DNA from: Muribaculaceae bacterium
GTDB taxonomy: Bacteria; Bacteroidota; Bacteroidia; Bacteroidales; Muribaculaceae
Reading direction: 5' to 3'
Length of the DNA: 50,333 nucleotides
NCBI GenBank assembly: GCA_017620885.1
Contig: JAGAUF010000002.1
Span: 1 to 50,333, forward strand
Under the pieces are notes generated by a model. That model did not search any database. It worked only from the letters and a program-made list of their open reading frames with translations, and was not told where the DNA came from. Below, piece after piece: positions 1-8,559 of this stretch (positions are counted from its first letter, which is position 1; each line of letters begins with the position of its first letter). The position numbers and the translations under genes were made by a program.

Positions 1-51
1 ATGCTCGCTGAAGAATCTGAATCGCCGCCTGACGATACTGAAAACTGCTGA
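1..51 (+). CDS. possible C-terminal tail of a gene truncated by the window edge
   Basis: Frame 1 is open from the first base to a TGA at 49-51 and encodes a short acidic tail rich in Glu, Asp, Ser and Pro. A strong hairpin terminator starts about 22 bases after this stop, which is the spacing expected for the end of a plus-strand gene. No domain is visible in 16 residues, so no function can be given. It could also be chance reading of non-coding DNA; the in-frame ATG at position 1 is probably an internal codon or an accident. Confidence 0.3.
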   Translation: MLAEESESPPDDTENC

Positions 52-72
52 GGGGGCTTGTCTCATATAAAA

Positions 73-117
73 AGTAAGCCCAACTTCTTCCATTCAAGAA
101 GTTGGACTCGACTTTTT
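73..117 (+). terminator. bidirectional intrinsic terminator
   Basis: A perfect 10-bp inverted repeat (80-89 with 96-105) surrounds a 6-base loop. It is followed by a T-run at 113-117 on the plus strand and preceded by an A-run at about 69-73, which gives a T-run on the minus strand. It can therefore end transcription from the left-hand plus-strand gene and back up the minus-strand operon coming from the right. Confidence 0.7.
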
Positions 118-264
118 ATAGTTTAGCGGACAGTAATAATTAAATTTATTTTAAGACGATGTAATTATGTGTGTGTGCTATTTAATTCTTTTATTGACTA
201 AGTTGTAGATTAGCAGTCTATTGGTTCGGAGAAGTGTGAAATGGATAAGGAGGTATAAAATTAG

Positions 265-291
265 AGCCGGGCACGGGAGGGTGCGCCGGCT
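265..291 (-). terminator. GC-rich hairpin terminator of the TPR/kdsA/rsmE/permease operon
   Basis: A stem of about 10 bp with one bulged G (285) pairs 265-274 with 281-291 around a GGGAGG loop. On the minus strand it is followed by a T-rich stretch. It lies about 75 bases past the stop of the TPR gene. Confidence 0.6.
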
Positions 292-364
292 TTATGGGGA
301 GGGAGTAGGGTTGGTTCATCTCGGGAGAGGTATGATATGTTGCCACGTAACGAGGCGAGGAGGA

Positions 365-1894
365 TTATTTGGCGGTGCGTAGGGGGGAGAGGTTGAGGTT
401 GGCGTCTTTGTTGGCGTCAAGGTTGAAGAGGTTGGAGTAGCCGAGGTCGATAGCTTTCTGACGGTATTGGCGCGCTTTGTCAAGGTTGCCTGTCTGAGCG
501 TAGTAGACAGCTGCCCAAAAAGCAGCATTCTTGCCTGTGTCTTTGGTTAAAGCAGTTTCAATCATAGCGTCTCCGTCGATTTTCTTTCCGTTGAAAGTCT
601 TAGCCATAGCTGCGTAAGCGATTTCGGGGAATGTCTCAAATGGAATGCTGCCAACACGGTTATAATCTGCGGTTGCGCTCGTCGGGTCGTTCTTCAAATC
701 CTTGTAGATGTATGCGCGTATCATTGCCGGGAGGGGATCGTCGGCATTATTCATAATTGCCTCGTTGAGCGCGGTGATGGCGTTGTCGTAGTTTTTGAGG
801 TCGATATTTGCGAGAGCAATTTCGATCAAAGCATCGGATGTAGGATTCATATCAGCAGCTCGACGTGCCGAGATGAGTGCCTCCGCCGGATTGCCAAGGG
901 CACGAAGAATCTTGGATTTCAAGATTAGAGAAGAACTCTCTTCTCCGTAACCTATTGAAGCGTTGATGGCATTTTCAGCTTCATTGAGCTTATTGAGAGC
1001 AAGGCAAGTACGCGCGAGGCCGGCGTAAGTCATTTCATCTCGTCCTTCAGGAGATGTGAGCAGGCTGGTGTATGAGTTATATGCGTCGTTAAAATTGCCT
1101 GTACGATATGCAATTGTAGCTTTCAGATAATCGAAAGGAATGGTGTTTTTTGTTTTTGAGAGGGCATAATCAATAGAATTTTTAACAGCGTTGTAATTCT
1201 TGTTGCCGAGTTCAATCAGCGCCGACATAGGAGCCGAAGAGCTATCGGCCAATGAGAAAGCTATGAGATAATTGTCGGCGGCTTCTCTGTCTTGCCCGAG
1301 GGATGCAAAGAGGTCTCCGATACGTTGATATGTATAGAAGTTGGAGGGATTTGCCTGTTCTACTTCCTTGATTAAATCACGGGCTTCGGTGAGGTCTCCG
1401 GCCATGGCTTTTGCTTTTGCCATACCGAAGAAAGCATCCTGACTGCGTGATTTGAGACGCTGAAGAGAAGCAAATGTGGCGTAAGCGTCGTCGGGACGTT
1501 TGAGATTGAGTAGAATATTGCCTTTCTTGTATATGTTACGGTAATCCGAAGGTGTTATTTGGAGCGCTTTGTCGATTGCTTCGAGAGCTTTTGTATCGTT
1601 ACCCTGAGCTGTGAGTATATCGGCAAGGAGCGAAAATTCCTGTGTAAGCATTTCCGGATTTTTCTGCGGAGTATTTTCGATAGCTTTTACAATGTCGATA
1701 TAGGCATTGTCGAGCATCTGGAGCTGCATATATTGTGAGGCGCGCTCGTAAAGAGTTTCAAAGTCGTTTGGATTTTGTGCGAGCCATTCAGTATAGCCGT
1801 CGAGCATAGCCTTTGTGACGGGGTTGATCTGCTGGGCATTGGCTGCAAACGTTGAGATCAGGGCTGCTGAAATCAGTATATTTCTAAGTTTCAT
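365..1894 (-). CDS. secreted/periplasmic tetratricopeptide-repeat protein
   Basis: The 509-residue protein starts with a clear type I signal peptide (basic n-region, hydrophobic core, likely cleavage after the ANA at about residue 20). The rest is a chain of helical pairs of about 34 residues with the TPR pattern, for example the segments containing LAQNPNDFETLYERASQYMQ and AIDKALQITPSDYRNIYKKG. TPR arrays are protein-binding scaffolds; no enzyme domain is present. It is the last gene of a minus-strand run with permease, rsmE and kdsA, 62 bases after kdsA, with no promoter box seen in that gap. The specific partner is unknown; an envelope-assembly role is only a guess from the kdsA linkage. 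Confidence 0.85.
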   Translation of the reverse strand: MKLRNILISAALISTFAANAQQINPVTKAMLDGYTEWLAQNPNDFETLYERASQYMQLQMLDNAYIDIVKAIENTPQKNPEMLTQEFSLLADILTAQGNDTKALEAIDKALQITPSDYRNIYKKGNILLNLKRPDDAYATFASLQRLKSRSQDAFFGMAKAKAMAGDLTEARDLIKEVEQANPSNFYTYQRIGDLFASLGQDREAADNYLIAFSLADSSSAPMSALIELGNKNYNAVKNSIDYALSKTKNTIPFDYLKATIAYRTGNFNDAYNSYTSLLTSPEGRDEMTYAGLARTCLALNKLNEAENAINASIGYGEESSSLILKSKILRALGNPAEALISARRAADMNPTSDALIEIALANIDLKNYDNAITALNEAIMNNADDPLPAMIRAYIYKDLKNDPTSATADYNRVGSIPFETFPEIAYAAMAKTFNGKKIDGDAMIETALTKDTGKNAAFWAAVYYAQTGNLDKARQYRQKAIDLGYSNLFNLDANKDANLNLSPLRTAK

Positions 1895-1956
1895 AATTGT
1901 GGATAATCTGAAGTATATTTTATCGGGAATTGTTAATCTTCCGAATTATTAGACAA

Positions 1957-2790
1957 TCAGGAGTCGATTTCGTTTACTGCCATACGTAAAACAGTCAATT
2001 TTTTTAGCAGCGCTTCCACTTTGTCGAGAGGAATCATATTCGCCCCGTCGCTTTTTGCCACAGCGGGATTCTCATGTGTTTCCATAAATAATCCATCTGC
2101 GCCGGTGGCAATGGCAGCTCGGGCGATTGTCTCAATCATCTCCGGGAGACCGCCTGTAACTCCTTCGGTGCGGTTGGGTTGTTGCAGCGAATGAGTTATA
2201 TCGGTAATGACGGGACATTCGCAGGCTTTGTGCATCTGCGGAATTGCGCGGAAATCGACGATGAGATCGGAATATCCGAATGAAGTGCCGCGGTCGGTCA
2301 CGGCAACTTTGTCATTGCCTGACTGACGTATTTTTTGCACGGCGAACGCCATAGCTTCGGAAGAAAGGAATTGTCCTTTCTTGATGTTTACCGGTTTGCC
2401 CGTAACTGCGGCTGCTACAAGGAGGTCAGTCTGGCGGCATAGGAACGCCGGAATCTGGAGAATATCTACGAATTCGGCTGCAAGCGCTGCCTCAAATGTC
2501 TCGTGAATGTCTGTCACGACGGGAATATTGAATGTCGTTCTGACCTTGTTGAGGATTTCAAGCGCCTTGAAATCGCCTATCCCCGTAAAGGAATCGAGTC
2601 GGCTGCGATTGGCTTTGCGATAGCTTCCCTTGAATACGTAAGGGATGTTGAGGCGTGAGGTGATTTCTACAATTTTCTCAGCAATGGTGAGCGCCATACG
2701 TTCGTCTTCGATGACACAGGGGCCGGCGAGGAGGAAAAAATTATTAGTAGCGGACGAACTAAGATATTTTATCGTTTCTTCAGTTTGCAT
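1957..2790 (-). CDS. kdsA: 3-deoxy-8-phosphooctulonate synthase (KDO-8-P synthase)
   Basis: This 277-residue cytoplasmic enzyme condenses phosphoenolpyruvate with arabinose 5-phosphate to make KDO-8-phosphate, an early step of the lipopolysaccharide inner core. Visible family signatures are LAGPCVIEDE near the start, the NRSRLDSFTGIG segment, VTDIHE, IPAFLCRQTDLL, NIKKGQFLS and the TDRGTSFGY loop. Length matches the family. It sits 21 bases after rsmE and 62 bases before the TPR gene. The related cytidylyltransferase gene kdsB lies about 12 kb away in a different unit, so the two KDO steps are not co-transcribed here. Confidence 0.97.
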   Translation of the reverse strand: MQTEETIKYLSSSATNNFFLLAGPCVIEDERMALTIAEKIVEITSRLNIPYVFKGSYRKANRSRLDSFTGIGDFKALEILNKVRTTFNIPVVTDIHETFEAALAAEFVDILQIPAFLCRQTDLLVAAAVTGKPVNIKKGQFLSSEAMAFAVQKIRQSGNDKVAVTDRGTSFGYSDLIVDFRAIPQMHKACECPVITDITHSLQQPNRTEGVTGGLPEMIETIARAAIATGADGLFMETHENPAVAKSDGANMIPLDKVEALLKKLTVLRMAVNEIDS

Positions 2791-2811
2791 TTTAATCTTC
2801 TTGTGTTTGCA

Positions 2812-3525
2812 TCAGCATTTGTTGAGCTGATTGATTATGTGAATTGTCTGCACGGCGAATAGTGCTGCGGTTTCCGTACGCAGTCTGCTTTCGCCGAAAG
2901 AGACGGGTATGAATCCTTTTTCGATGGCAGAACGGGCTTCGGAAGGGGAAAAATCACCTTCCGGACCGATGAGGATGAGGACGTCGTCGCCGGGTCGAAT
3001 TTCGCATGCGAAATTGTGACGTTCTACATCGTCAGCGCAGTATGCGATGAATTTCTGTCCCTTGAATTCTTCTTTGAGAAGGGAATTGAAGCTTGTCATT
3101 TCGCGAAGGACGGGCTTTATCCCTTTGAGGGATTGCTTCATTGCCGAGACGAGAATTTTGTCGAGACGGTCAGTTTTCAATATTTTACGTTCAGAATGTT
3201 CGCAATGAAGGGGAATGATCTCATCGATTCCGATTTCTGTGGCCTTTTCGAAGAGCCATTCCATCCTGTCGATGTTTTTTGTCGGAGCGACGGCGAGAAC
3301 GATACGCTTACCCCAATGATTTGGGACGGATTGCGTAGAGAGGATGTCGCAAGTGACGTGTTTGGGATAATCATCAACGATTACCGCTTCATAGCGTGTT
3401 CCTTTGCCGTCAACGACGTGGATTGTGTCGCCGACACTATGCCGAAGAACGCGTACGCAATGACCGGATTCTGCTTCAGGCAGAGTCCGGTTCTTTTGAA
3501 AGTCGGGAGCGTAAAACTGTATCAC
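2812..3525 (-). CDS. rsmE: 16S rRNA (uracil-1498-N3)-methyltransferase
   Basis: RsmE methylates U1498 of 16S rRNA using S-adenosylmethionine. The 237-residue product has an N-terminal PUA-like half with the typical HCVRVLRHSVGD segment, and a SPOUT-type C-terminal half with the signature ILIGPEGDFSPSEA followed by LRTETAALFAVQ, which form the knotted cofactor site. The gene is 15 bases downstream of the permease and 21 bases upstream of kdsA, so it is almost certainly co-transcribed. Nothing looks truncated. Confidence 0.96.
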   Translation of the reverse strand: MIQFYAPDFQKNRTLPEAESGHCVRVLRHSVGDTIHVVDGKGTRYEAVIVDDYPKHVTCDILSTQSVPNHWGKRIVLAVAPTKNIDRMEWLFEKATEIGIDEIIPLHCEHSERKILKTDRLDKILVSAMKQSLKGIKPVLREMTSFNSLLKEEFKGQKFIAYCADDVERHNFACEIRPGDDVLILIGPEGDFSPSEARSAIEKGFIPVSFGESRLRTETAALFAVQTIHIINQLNKC

Positions 3526-3540
3526 AAGTCTTCGCGGAGA

Positions 3541-4884
3541 TTATTCGACGTTACTATTGATGTCTCCGCCGGGATTGTCCCCGGATTCTTCAGCGATTTC
3601 AGCTGCCGTGACGTGGTGCACACTGTCCTTCGGCGCCTTGAAGATGAAGAAGAAAAGGATGCTGATAATGAGCGCGTAAGCGGCAAAAATGAACCATGAG
3701 TGCTGCCAGCCGGAAAGATTCTCAATGGCCGATGCCGTGGCAGACATATCGACGTATTTATTGACAACGAGTGTGCCGGCGAGGAGTGTGCCGACGCTTG
3801 CGCCGATTCCGTTGGTCATTATCATAAAGAGGCCCTGAGCAGAGGAGCGGAGCTTCGTGTCAGTCTGGAGATCGACGAAGAGACCACCGGCTACATTGAA
3901 GAAGTCGAATGCTACTCCGTAGACTATACATGAGAGAATGAGGAAGATAAGGCCGCTGCCGGTGTTGCCTATTCCGAAGAAACCGAATCTGAGCACCCAA
4001 GCGAACATAGCCATCAACATAACTCCCTTGATTCCGAATTTCTTGAGGCAGAATGGAATGGCGAGAATGCAGAGTGCCTCGCTTGCTTGCGAGATAGCTG
4101 TCAGTGCGGTAGCGTTATTTGCGCCCCATGTCTCAGCGTATTCAGCGATATGCTTGAAGCTGTCGATAAACATTGTGCCGTAAGAGTTCGTAATCTGAAG
4201 GCAGACTCCGAGGAACATCGAGAAGATGAAAAATATGGCCATTGTCTTGCGCTTGAATAGCTTGAACGCATTGAGCCCGAGTGAGTCGGAGAGGGATGTG
4301 CTCTTGGAATGGTCGACCGGGCAAGCGGGCATTGTCAGTGCGTAGATTGCCATTATGATACTGATGATTCCGGAAGTAAAGAGTTGCTTATAAGAGAGCT
4401 GGAAATTCGTGAAATTGACAAAGAGTTCGGCGCAGATGAAACCGATCGTACCCCATACTCGGATTTTGGGGAATTGCGTGACTGTATCGAGACCGGCTTT
4501 ATTCAGTGCATTGAAAGCGACGGAATTGCAAAGTCCGATAGTCGGCATGAAGAATGCAACGGATAGGGTATAGAAAGTGAATATTGTGCCGAATGTGACA
4601 TCGTTTCCTGCGTATGCACAGTGCCATCCCGCAAGAATCATAAATACGCCGGCGAGAATGTGGCATAGACTGAGCATTTTCTGAGCCGGCACCCATTTAT
4701 CGGCGATTATACCGATTAATGCAGGCATAAAGAGTGAAACAATTCCCTGAATGGTATAGAACCAAAACGTCTGAGCGCCGAGGCCGACGTTGTGCAGATA
4801 GATGCCGATCGACACGAGATAACTGCCCCATACGGCGAATTCTATAAAATTCAGCAGGGCGAGTCTTCCTTTTATTCCTTTCAT
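3541..4884 (-). CDS. NupG/NUP-family nucleoside:H+ symporter-like permease (MFS)
   Basis: The 447-residue protein has about twelve hydrophobic segments and the opening typical of Bacteroidota nucleoside permeases (LALLNFIEFAVWGSYLVSIG, then IGIIADKW). This resembles the nucleoside:proton symporter family of the major facilitator superfamily, which imports nucleosides across the inner membrane. It is the first gene of the minus-strand run permease-rsmE-kdsA-TPR, with a consensus promoter box 40 bases upstream of its ATG. The C-terminal tail is polar and acidic. The exact substrate cannot be read from sequence; sugar uptake is less likely but possible. Confidence 0.82.
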   Translation of the reverse strand: MKGIKGRLALLNFIEFAVWGSYLVSIGIYLHNVGLGAQTFWFYTIQGIVSLFMPALIGIIADKWVPAQKMLSLCHILAGVFMILAGWHCAYAGNDVTFGTIFTFYTLSVAFFMPTIGLCNSVAFNALNKAGLDTVTQFPKIRVWGTIGFICAELFVNFTNFQLSYKQLFTSGIISIIMAIYALTMPACPVDHSKSTSLSDSLGLNAFKLFKRKTMAIFFIFSMFLGVCLQITNSYGTMFIDSFKHIAEYAETWGANNATALTAISQASEALCILAIPFCLKKFGIKGVMLMAMFAWVLRFGFFGIGNTGSGLIFLILSCIVYGVAFDFFNVAGGLFVDLQTDTKLRSSAQGLFMIMTNGIGASVGTLLAGTLVVNKYVDMSATASAIENLSGWQHSWFIFAAYALIISILFFFIFKAPKDSVHHVTAAEIAEESGDNPGGDINSNVE

Positions 4885-4924
4885 AATATAAGATTTACGG
4901 TAGGAGAGAATTAGTTTATACTCG

Positions 4925-4932
4925 CAAAATTA
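4925..4932 (-). promoter_or_regulatory. -7 promoter box for the permease-rsmE-kdsA-TPR operon
   Basis: The minus strand reads TAATTTTG, an exact match to the Bacteroidota TAnnTTTG box. No clear TTTG is at the -33 position, where the sequence is only T-rich. Transcription would start near 4917, leaving a leader of about 33 bases. Confidence 0.7.
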
Positions 4933-5000
4933 CAAATAAATTTGCAATTTCTAAATATATCGGGTATTAAAATAAGTCAAAAATTTCGATTAAAAGGAAA

Positions 5001-5034
5001 GCGGAAGAAACACCGTATGGATGAATTCTTCCGC
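5001..5034 (-). terminator. hairpin downstream of the M23 peptidase gene
   Basis: A 9-bp perfect inverted repeat (5001-5009 with 5026-5034) with a 16-base spacer is followed on the minus strand by a T-rich stretch. It lies about 80 bases after the M23 stop and is a likely terminator, though the loop is large. Confidence 0.45.
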
Positions 5035-5115
5035 TCGATATTTATTTCCGGATGACCGGGAAAATTTTCTAATCTGTTGTATTCCGAAATAAGTGGAGGA
5101 TGTATGATTGGCTGA

Positions 5116-6051
5116 TTATTTGAGCTTCAATACTTGTCCGACTTTAATTCTTTCGGTGGGCTGCATACCGTTAAGGCGTCGCAGGGTAGTGGTGGACACA
5201 CCGTATGATCTTGCGATTGAAGCCAGTGAGTCACCTTTCTTAACGGTATAAGACGCTACCTCGACAGAACCTTTGTAAGGATTTTCGTCTTTACTTGCGA
5301 GGTTTTTCTTCGGGGCGAAGCTACGAGCCTCCTGATAAGTCTTTTTGGTGAAAGTGTACGTATCTGTGTGGATAGTTTTGTTGGCGAAATCGAAGATAGC
5401 CTGCGGATTGATTGCGTAACCCATAAAGCGAGTTTCAAAGTGCAAGTGAGGTCCTGTGCTACGGCCGGTTGATCCGCCGAGACCGATTGCCTGACCAGCT
5501 TTGACAGTCTGATTTGCTTTCACGAGGGGTTTGTTGAGGTGACCGTAAACGGTTTCGAGGTCATTGGGATGGCGGATAATGATATAATTACCGTATCCTT
5601 TTGCCTCATAGTTAGTGTGGCGAACTTTGCCGTCGAATGCGGCATAGATTGTATCGTTGTTGCGAATACCGAGATCGATGCCTTTGTGCATACGGCCGAA
5701 TTTGGCGCGATAACCATACTTTGATGTGATACGTATGTTGCCACAAGGCATAGAGTAGCCTGTCACGTCGATGACAGCTCTATTGGGTACATCTGATTCT
5801 TTGAAGGGATTGACCCGGCGGCTGTTCCAGCCTTCGGTATAGATGTCGGGTTCGGGTTCGAGATCGTCGGAGAGGTCAATGAAAGAAGAACGTTCTACGA
5901 GGCGAATCTGGTCTTTGCCTTTGGATTTATTAGCGAGGAGATTTTTATGAGCTTGGGAATGTGGTGCTTTAGATATTATTTTCTGGGCTTGGACGCCGGT
6001 AACGGAAAGGAGAGCGACCATTACGGCGCCAATTATCGGTTTGATTTTCAT
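5116..6051 (-). CDS. secreted M23-family metallopeptidase with C-terminal LysM
   Basis: The start is placed at the ATG at 6051 because it begins a good signal peptide ending in GVQAQ; an in-frame upstream ATG would add 21 polar residues before it. The 311-residue protein has an M23 (lysostaphin-like) domain in its middle, with the zinc and catalytic motifs MHKGIDLG and HLHFET and the Gly-rich GLGGSTGRSTG segment. A LysM repeat (SYTVKKGDSLASIARSYGVS) is at the C-terminus. M23 enzymes cut peptidoglycan cross-bridges, and LysM binds the glycan, so this is a wall hydrolase or an activator of one. It stands alone 108 bases downstream of ndk. A one-mismatch promoter box at 6112-6119 is weak evidence for its own promoter. 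Confidence 0.92.
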   Translation of the reverse strand: MKIKPIIGAVMVALLSVTGVQAQKIISKAPHSQAHKNLLANKSKGKDQIRLVERSSFIDLSDDLEPEPDIYTEGWNSRRVNPFKESDVPNRAVIDVTGYSMPCGNIRITSKYGYRAKFGRMHKGIDLGIRNNDTIYAAFDGKVRHTNYEAKGYGNYIIIRHPNDLETVYGHLNKPLVKANQTVKAGQAIGLGGSTGRSTGPHLHFETRFMGYAINPQAIFDFANKTIHTDTYTFTKKTYQEARSFAPKKNLASKDENPYKGSVEVASYTVKKGDSLASIARSYGVSTTTLRRLNGMQPTERIKVGQVLKLK

Positions 6052-6159
6052 ACTGTTTCTTTTTGTCAGGCTGTGAGAGGGACAGCTTGTGAATTTCAAC
6101 TTTTGGTTATACAATAGTAATAAAACTAAGTGGCGAAGGAAATTAATCCTGAGGGAGGA

Positions 6160-6624
6160 TTATTTCAGTTCGCCGTCGCCATAGTAGAAATCTACATTGG
6201 CGGGAATATATTCAAAAATTTCTTCAGGTTTGAAGAAACGGTTGATTTCAATTTTTGCGTTCTCTACGGAGTCGGAAGCGTGAACGATGTTAGCTTGTCC
6301 TGACATAGAGAAATCGCCGCGGAGTGTGCCGGGAGCGGCATTACGGCCGTTGGTTACTCCGGTCATTGTCCTGAATACCTCCACAACATCAGTTCCACCA
6401 AGCGCCATTACTATAACTGGCGTGGCGGTCATAGATTTAACTATTGAAGGGAAGAAGGGTTTGTCGACGAGGTGTGCGTAATGCTGGCGAAGAATATTTT
6501 CGTCAAGTTGCATCATTTTCATTCCGCAGATGAAAAGACCACGGTTTTCGATTCTTTTTATTATCTCACCTACGAGGCATCTTGCGATGGCTGAAGGCTT
6601 GAGAATGACCAGTGTTTTTTCCAT
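6160..6624 (-). CDS. ndk: nucleoside-diphosphate kinase
   Basis: NDK moves the terminal phosphate from ATP to other nucleoside diphosphates through a phosphohistidine. The start at 6624 gives 154 residues beginning EKTLVILKPSA, the normal family N-terminus; an ATG eight codons upstream is less likely. The active-site histidine is in the segment NIVHASDSVENA (about residue 115), and the NAAPGTLRGDF loop is present. The product is slightly longer than the E. coli enzyme, as is usual in Bacteroidota. A consensus promoter lies about 43 bases upstream. Confidence 0.96.
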   Translation of the reverse strand: MEKTLVILKPSAIARCLVGEIIKRIENRGLFICGMKMMQLDENILRQHYAHLVDKPFFPSIVKSMTATPVIVMALGGTDVVEVFRTMTGVTNGRNAAPGTLRGDFSMSGQANIVHASDSVENAKIEINRFFKPEEIFEYIPANVDFYYGDGELK

Positions 6625-6666
6625 TTTTCGTTTAGAATTTATTTGCAAATCACCTCAGTGACAGTT

Positions 6667-6674
6667 CAAAGTTA
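6667..6674 (-). promoter_or_regulatory. -7 promoter box for ndk
   Basis: The minus strand reads TAACTTTG, an exact TAnnTTTG match. The expected -33 region has TTAG, a partial match. The leader would be about 35 bases and supports the start at 6624. Confidence 0.7.
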
Positions 6675-6813
6675 CTACTAAAATGGATTTATACCTAATT
6701 TTTCGCTGTTAAATTTTGCAAATAGATAAATATTGTGTTCTGAAGAGAAATGTAAAAGGCAGATATATAGGGGGTTATAAAATAATTATGCTGTGGAACA
6801 TATTTTTACGAAA

Positions 6814-6842
6814 TTTGCACATCAGTTTTTAATGTGTGCAAA
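6814..6842. repeat. 8-bp inverted repeat, possible operator or small hairpin
   Basis: TTTGCACA at 6814-6821 is mirrored by TGTGCAAA at 6835-6842 with a 13-base spacer. Spacing of the arm centres is 21 bases, about two helical turns, which fits a dimeric regulator. It is upstream of the MscS gene and behind the ndk promoter. Confidence 0.35.
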
Positions 6843-6997
6843 AACAGTATGATGATGACTGTTAAAGAGTGTTAATTGAAAATTAAGCGTTTATGTATTA
6901 CCATTTTACGGATTCGGGGTAAATCCGGCCAATCGAAAATGAACAAAATTGTATATGAATATGTATTGAAGATAAATACTATGACACACGACTAACT

Positions 6998-8479
6998 ATG
7001 TTGCTGAACTTAATTTATATACTCGCATCCGGAGGAAAGATCGGTGAAGCCGGCGTGGGCCTTCATGTCGAGGCCAATGAAAATACATACGAGATAGCAA
7101 GATGGCTGATGAAGTTTTCTCACTCCATTTTGAAAACTTTCGGTCTTTCCGGAGATTCGGTTCTTTATGTATGGGTTTATACTATTTTGGTGTTGATACT
7201 GGCGTTCTCGATAGGATATGTCTGCAAATGGTGCATATTGGGAATTGTGCGTCTGGTGTCGAAGAAAGTGAATTATGAATTATTCTCACTGTTGGTCAGT
7301 GCAGATTTTTTCAGGAAGTTGTGCAAGATAGTTCCGCCGCTTGTGTTTCTGATTTTCATTGAATTTACATTGTCTACACGTGTGACGTTGGCACTATGGC
7401 TGACGCGTATCACGTGGATATATGTCATTTTCACGATAGTTATAGCTGTCAATTCTTTAGTGAGTGTAATCTGGAAGCACGTGGATTCGCGAGAGAATAC
7501 CAAGCATCTGCCGCTCAACGGAATCGCTCAACTTGTGAAGGGAATAGTATGGATTGTGGCCGTCATAATTGTTGTGGCTATTCTCTTTGACAAGTCGCCG
7601 GGGTCATTGCTCGCCGGCTTAGGGGCGTTTGCTGCTGTTCTGATGTTGATTTTCAAGGATTCGATATTGGGTGTTGTAGCAGGCGTGCAGCTTTCAGAAA
7701 ACGACAGTCTCCACGTAGGCGACTGGATTAAGGTGCATGGTACGGATGCAAACGGGAATGTAACCGAAGTGTCGCTGACATCGGTAAAGATTGAGAATTT
7801 TGATAAGACCGTCACGACAGTGCCGCCATATAATCTTATCAGCAATGGCTTTACTAACTATAATACGATGCAACGGTCGGATACCAGACGCATCTGCCGT
7901 TGCCTGATGATTGACGCCGACAGCGTGGTCTTTCTCACCGACGAGATGCTTGAGAAATTCAAGAAGATACCACTGATGGAAGATTTTATATCTGAGAAAA
8001 TGGCTCAGCGTGCGTCAGGTAAGGTTGAAGACGTCGGCAATAGTGCGGGATTGCCAAACGGGACGATCGACACAAACCTCGGTCTTTTCCGGGCGTATGT
8101 ACAGATGTATTTGAGCAGTAATAAATATATCTCGCATAAGGATACTTGCTTCGTTTCCACACTGGAGCAGACCGGAGGGGGAATTCCGTTACAAGTATAT
8201 GCCTTCACAAATACGTCTTCTTGGATTGACTATGAGGCTATACAGGATACGATTTTTGAGCATCTTCTTGTAATTATGACGCAATTCGGGCTTTATGTCT
8301 TCGAGAATGCGTCCGGGCGAGATGAAATTCTTAACGGCTATCTCGAAACAGGCAACCGCTCGGATATTCTTTTCGGACTTCCTTTCCCGTTGTATAAGAA
8401 TTCCTTGAATCCGGTGGATACCGGGGCGTTGCCAAAGGGCGTCAATAAGATTCGGATGGAGGATCAGGCGTCTTCATAG
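6998..8479 (+). CDS. MscS-family mechanosensitive ion channel
   Basis: The 493-residue inner-membrane protein has about four to five hydrophobic helices in its first 230 residues. The MscS core follows: a pore-lining Gly/Ala-rich helix (GSLLAGLGAFAAVLMLIFKD) leading into the beta-domain motif VGDWIKVHGTDANGNVTEVS and VPPYNLISNGFTNY. The cytoplasmic C-terminal half is long, as in the YbdG/MscM branch. Such channels open under membrane tension and release solutes after osmotic downshock. The gene is alone, divergent from ndk, and ends at a shared bidirectional terminator with the tryptophanase gene. Confidence 0.9.
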   Translation: MLLNLIYILASGGKIGEAGVGLHVEANENTYEIARWLMKFSHSILKTFGLSGDSVLYVWVYTILVLILAFSIGYVCKWCILGIVRLVSKKVNYELFSLLVSADFFRKLCKIVPPLVFLIFIEFTLSTRVTLALWLTRITWIYVIFTIVIAVNSLVSVIWKHVDSRENTKHLPLNGIAQLVKGIVWIVAVIIVVAILFDKSPGSLLAGLGAFAAVLMLIFKDSILGVVAGVQLSENDSLHVGDWIKVHGTDANGNVTEVSLTSVKIENFDKTVTTVPPYNLISNGFTNYNTMQRSDTRRICRCLMIDADSVVFLTDEMLEKFKKIPLMEDFISEKMAQRASGKVEDVGNSAGLPNGTIDTNLGLFRAYVQMYLSSNKYISHKDTCFVSTLEQTGGGIPLQVYAFTNTSSWIDYEAIQDTIFEHLLVIMTQFGLYVFENASGRDEILNGYLETGNRSDILFGLPFPLYKNSLNPVDTGALPKGVNKIRMEDQASS

Positions 8480-8504
8480 TATCGGGAGTGTATATACTAA
8501 TAAA

Positions 8505-8531
8505 GAACGGGCAGATGTAATCTGTCCGTTC
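8505..8531. terminator. bidirectional terminator between the MscS gene and tnaA
   Basis: An 11-bp stem (8505-8515 with 8521-8531, one G-T pair) has a 5-base loop. AT-rich tails flank both sides. It lies between two convergent genes and can serve both. Confidence 0.7.
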
Positions 8532-8559
8532 TCATTATAAAGGTTAATCAGAAGATTGA

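Larger units (their letters stand above)
6649..6997. other. divergent intergenic region between ndk and the MscS gene
   Basis: This 349-base AT-rich region holds the ndk promoter (6667-6674), an 8-bp inverted repeat (6814-6842) and a short hairpin (6909-6927) in the presumed leader of the MscS gene. No open reading frame of note and no exact TAnnTTTG box facing the MscS gene were found. Confidence 0.6.
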
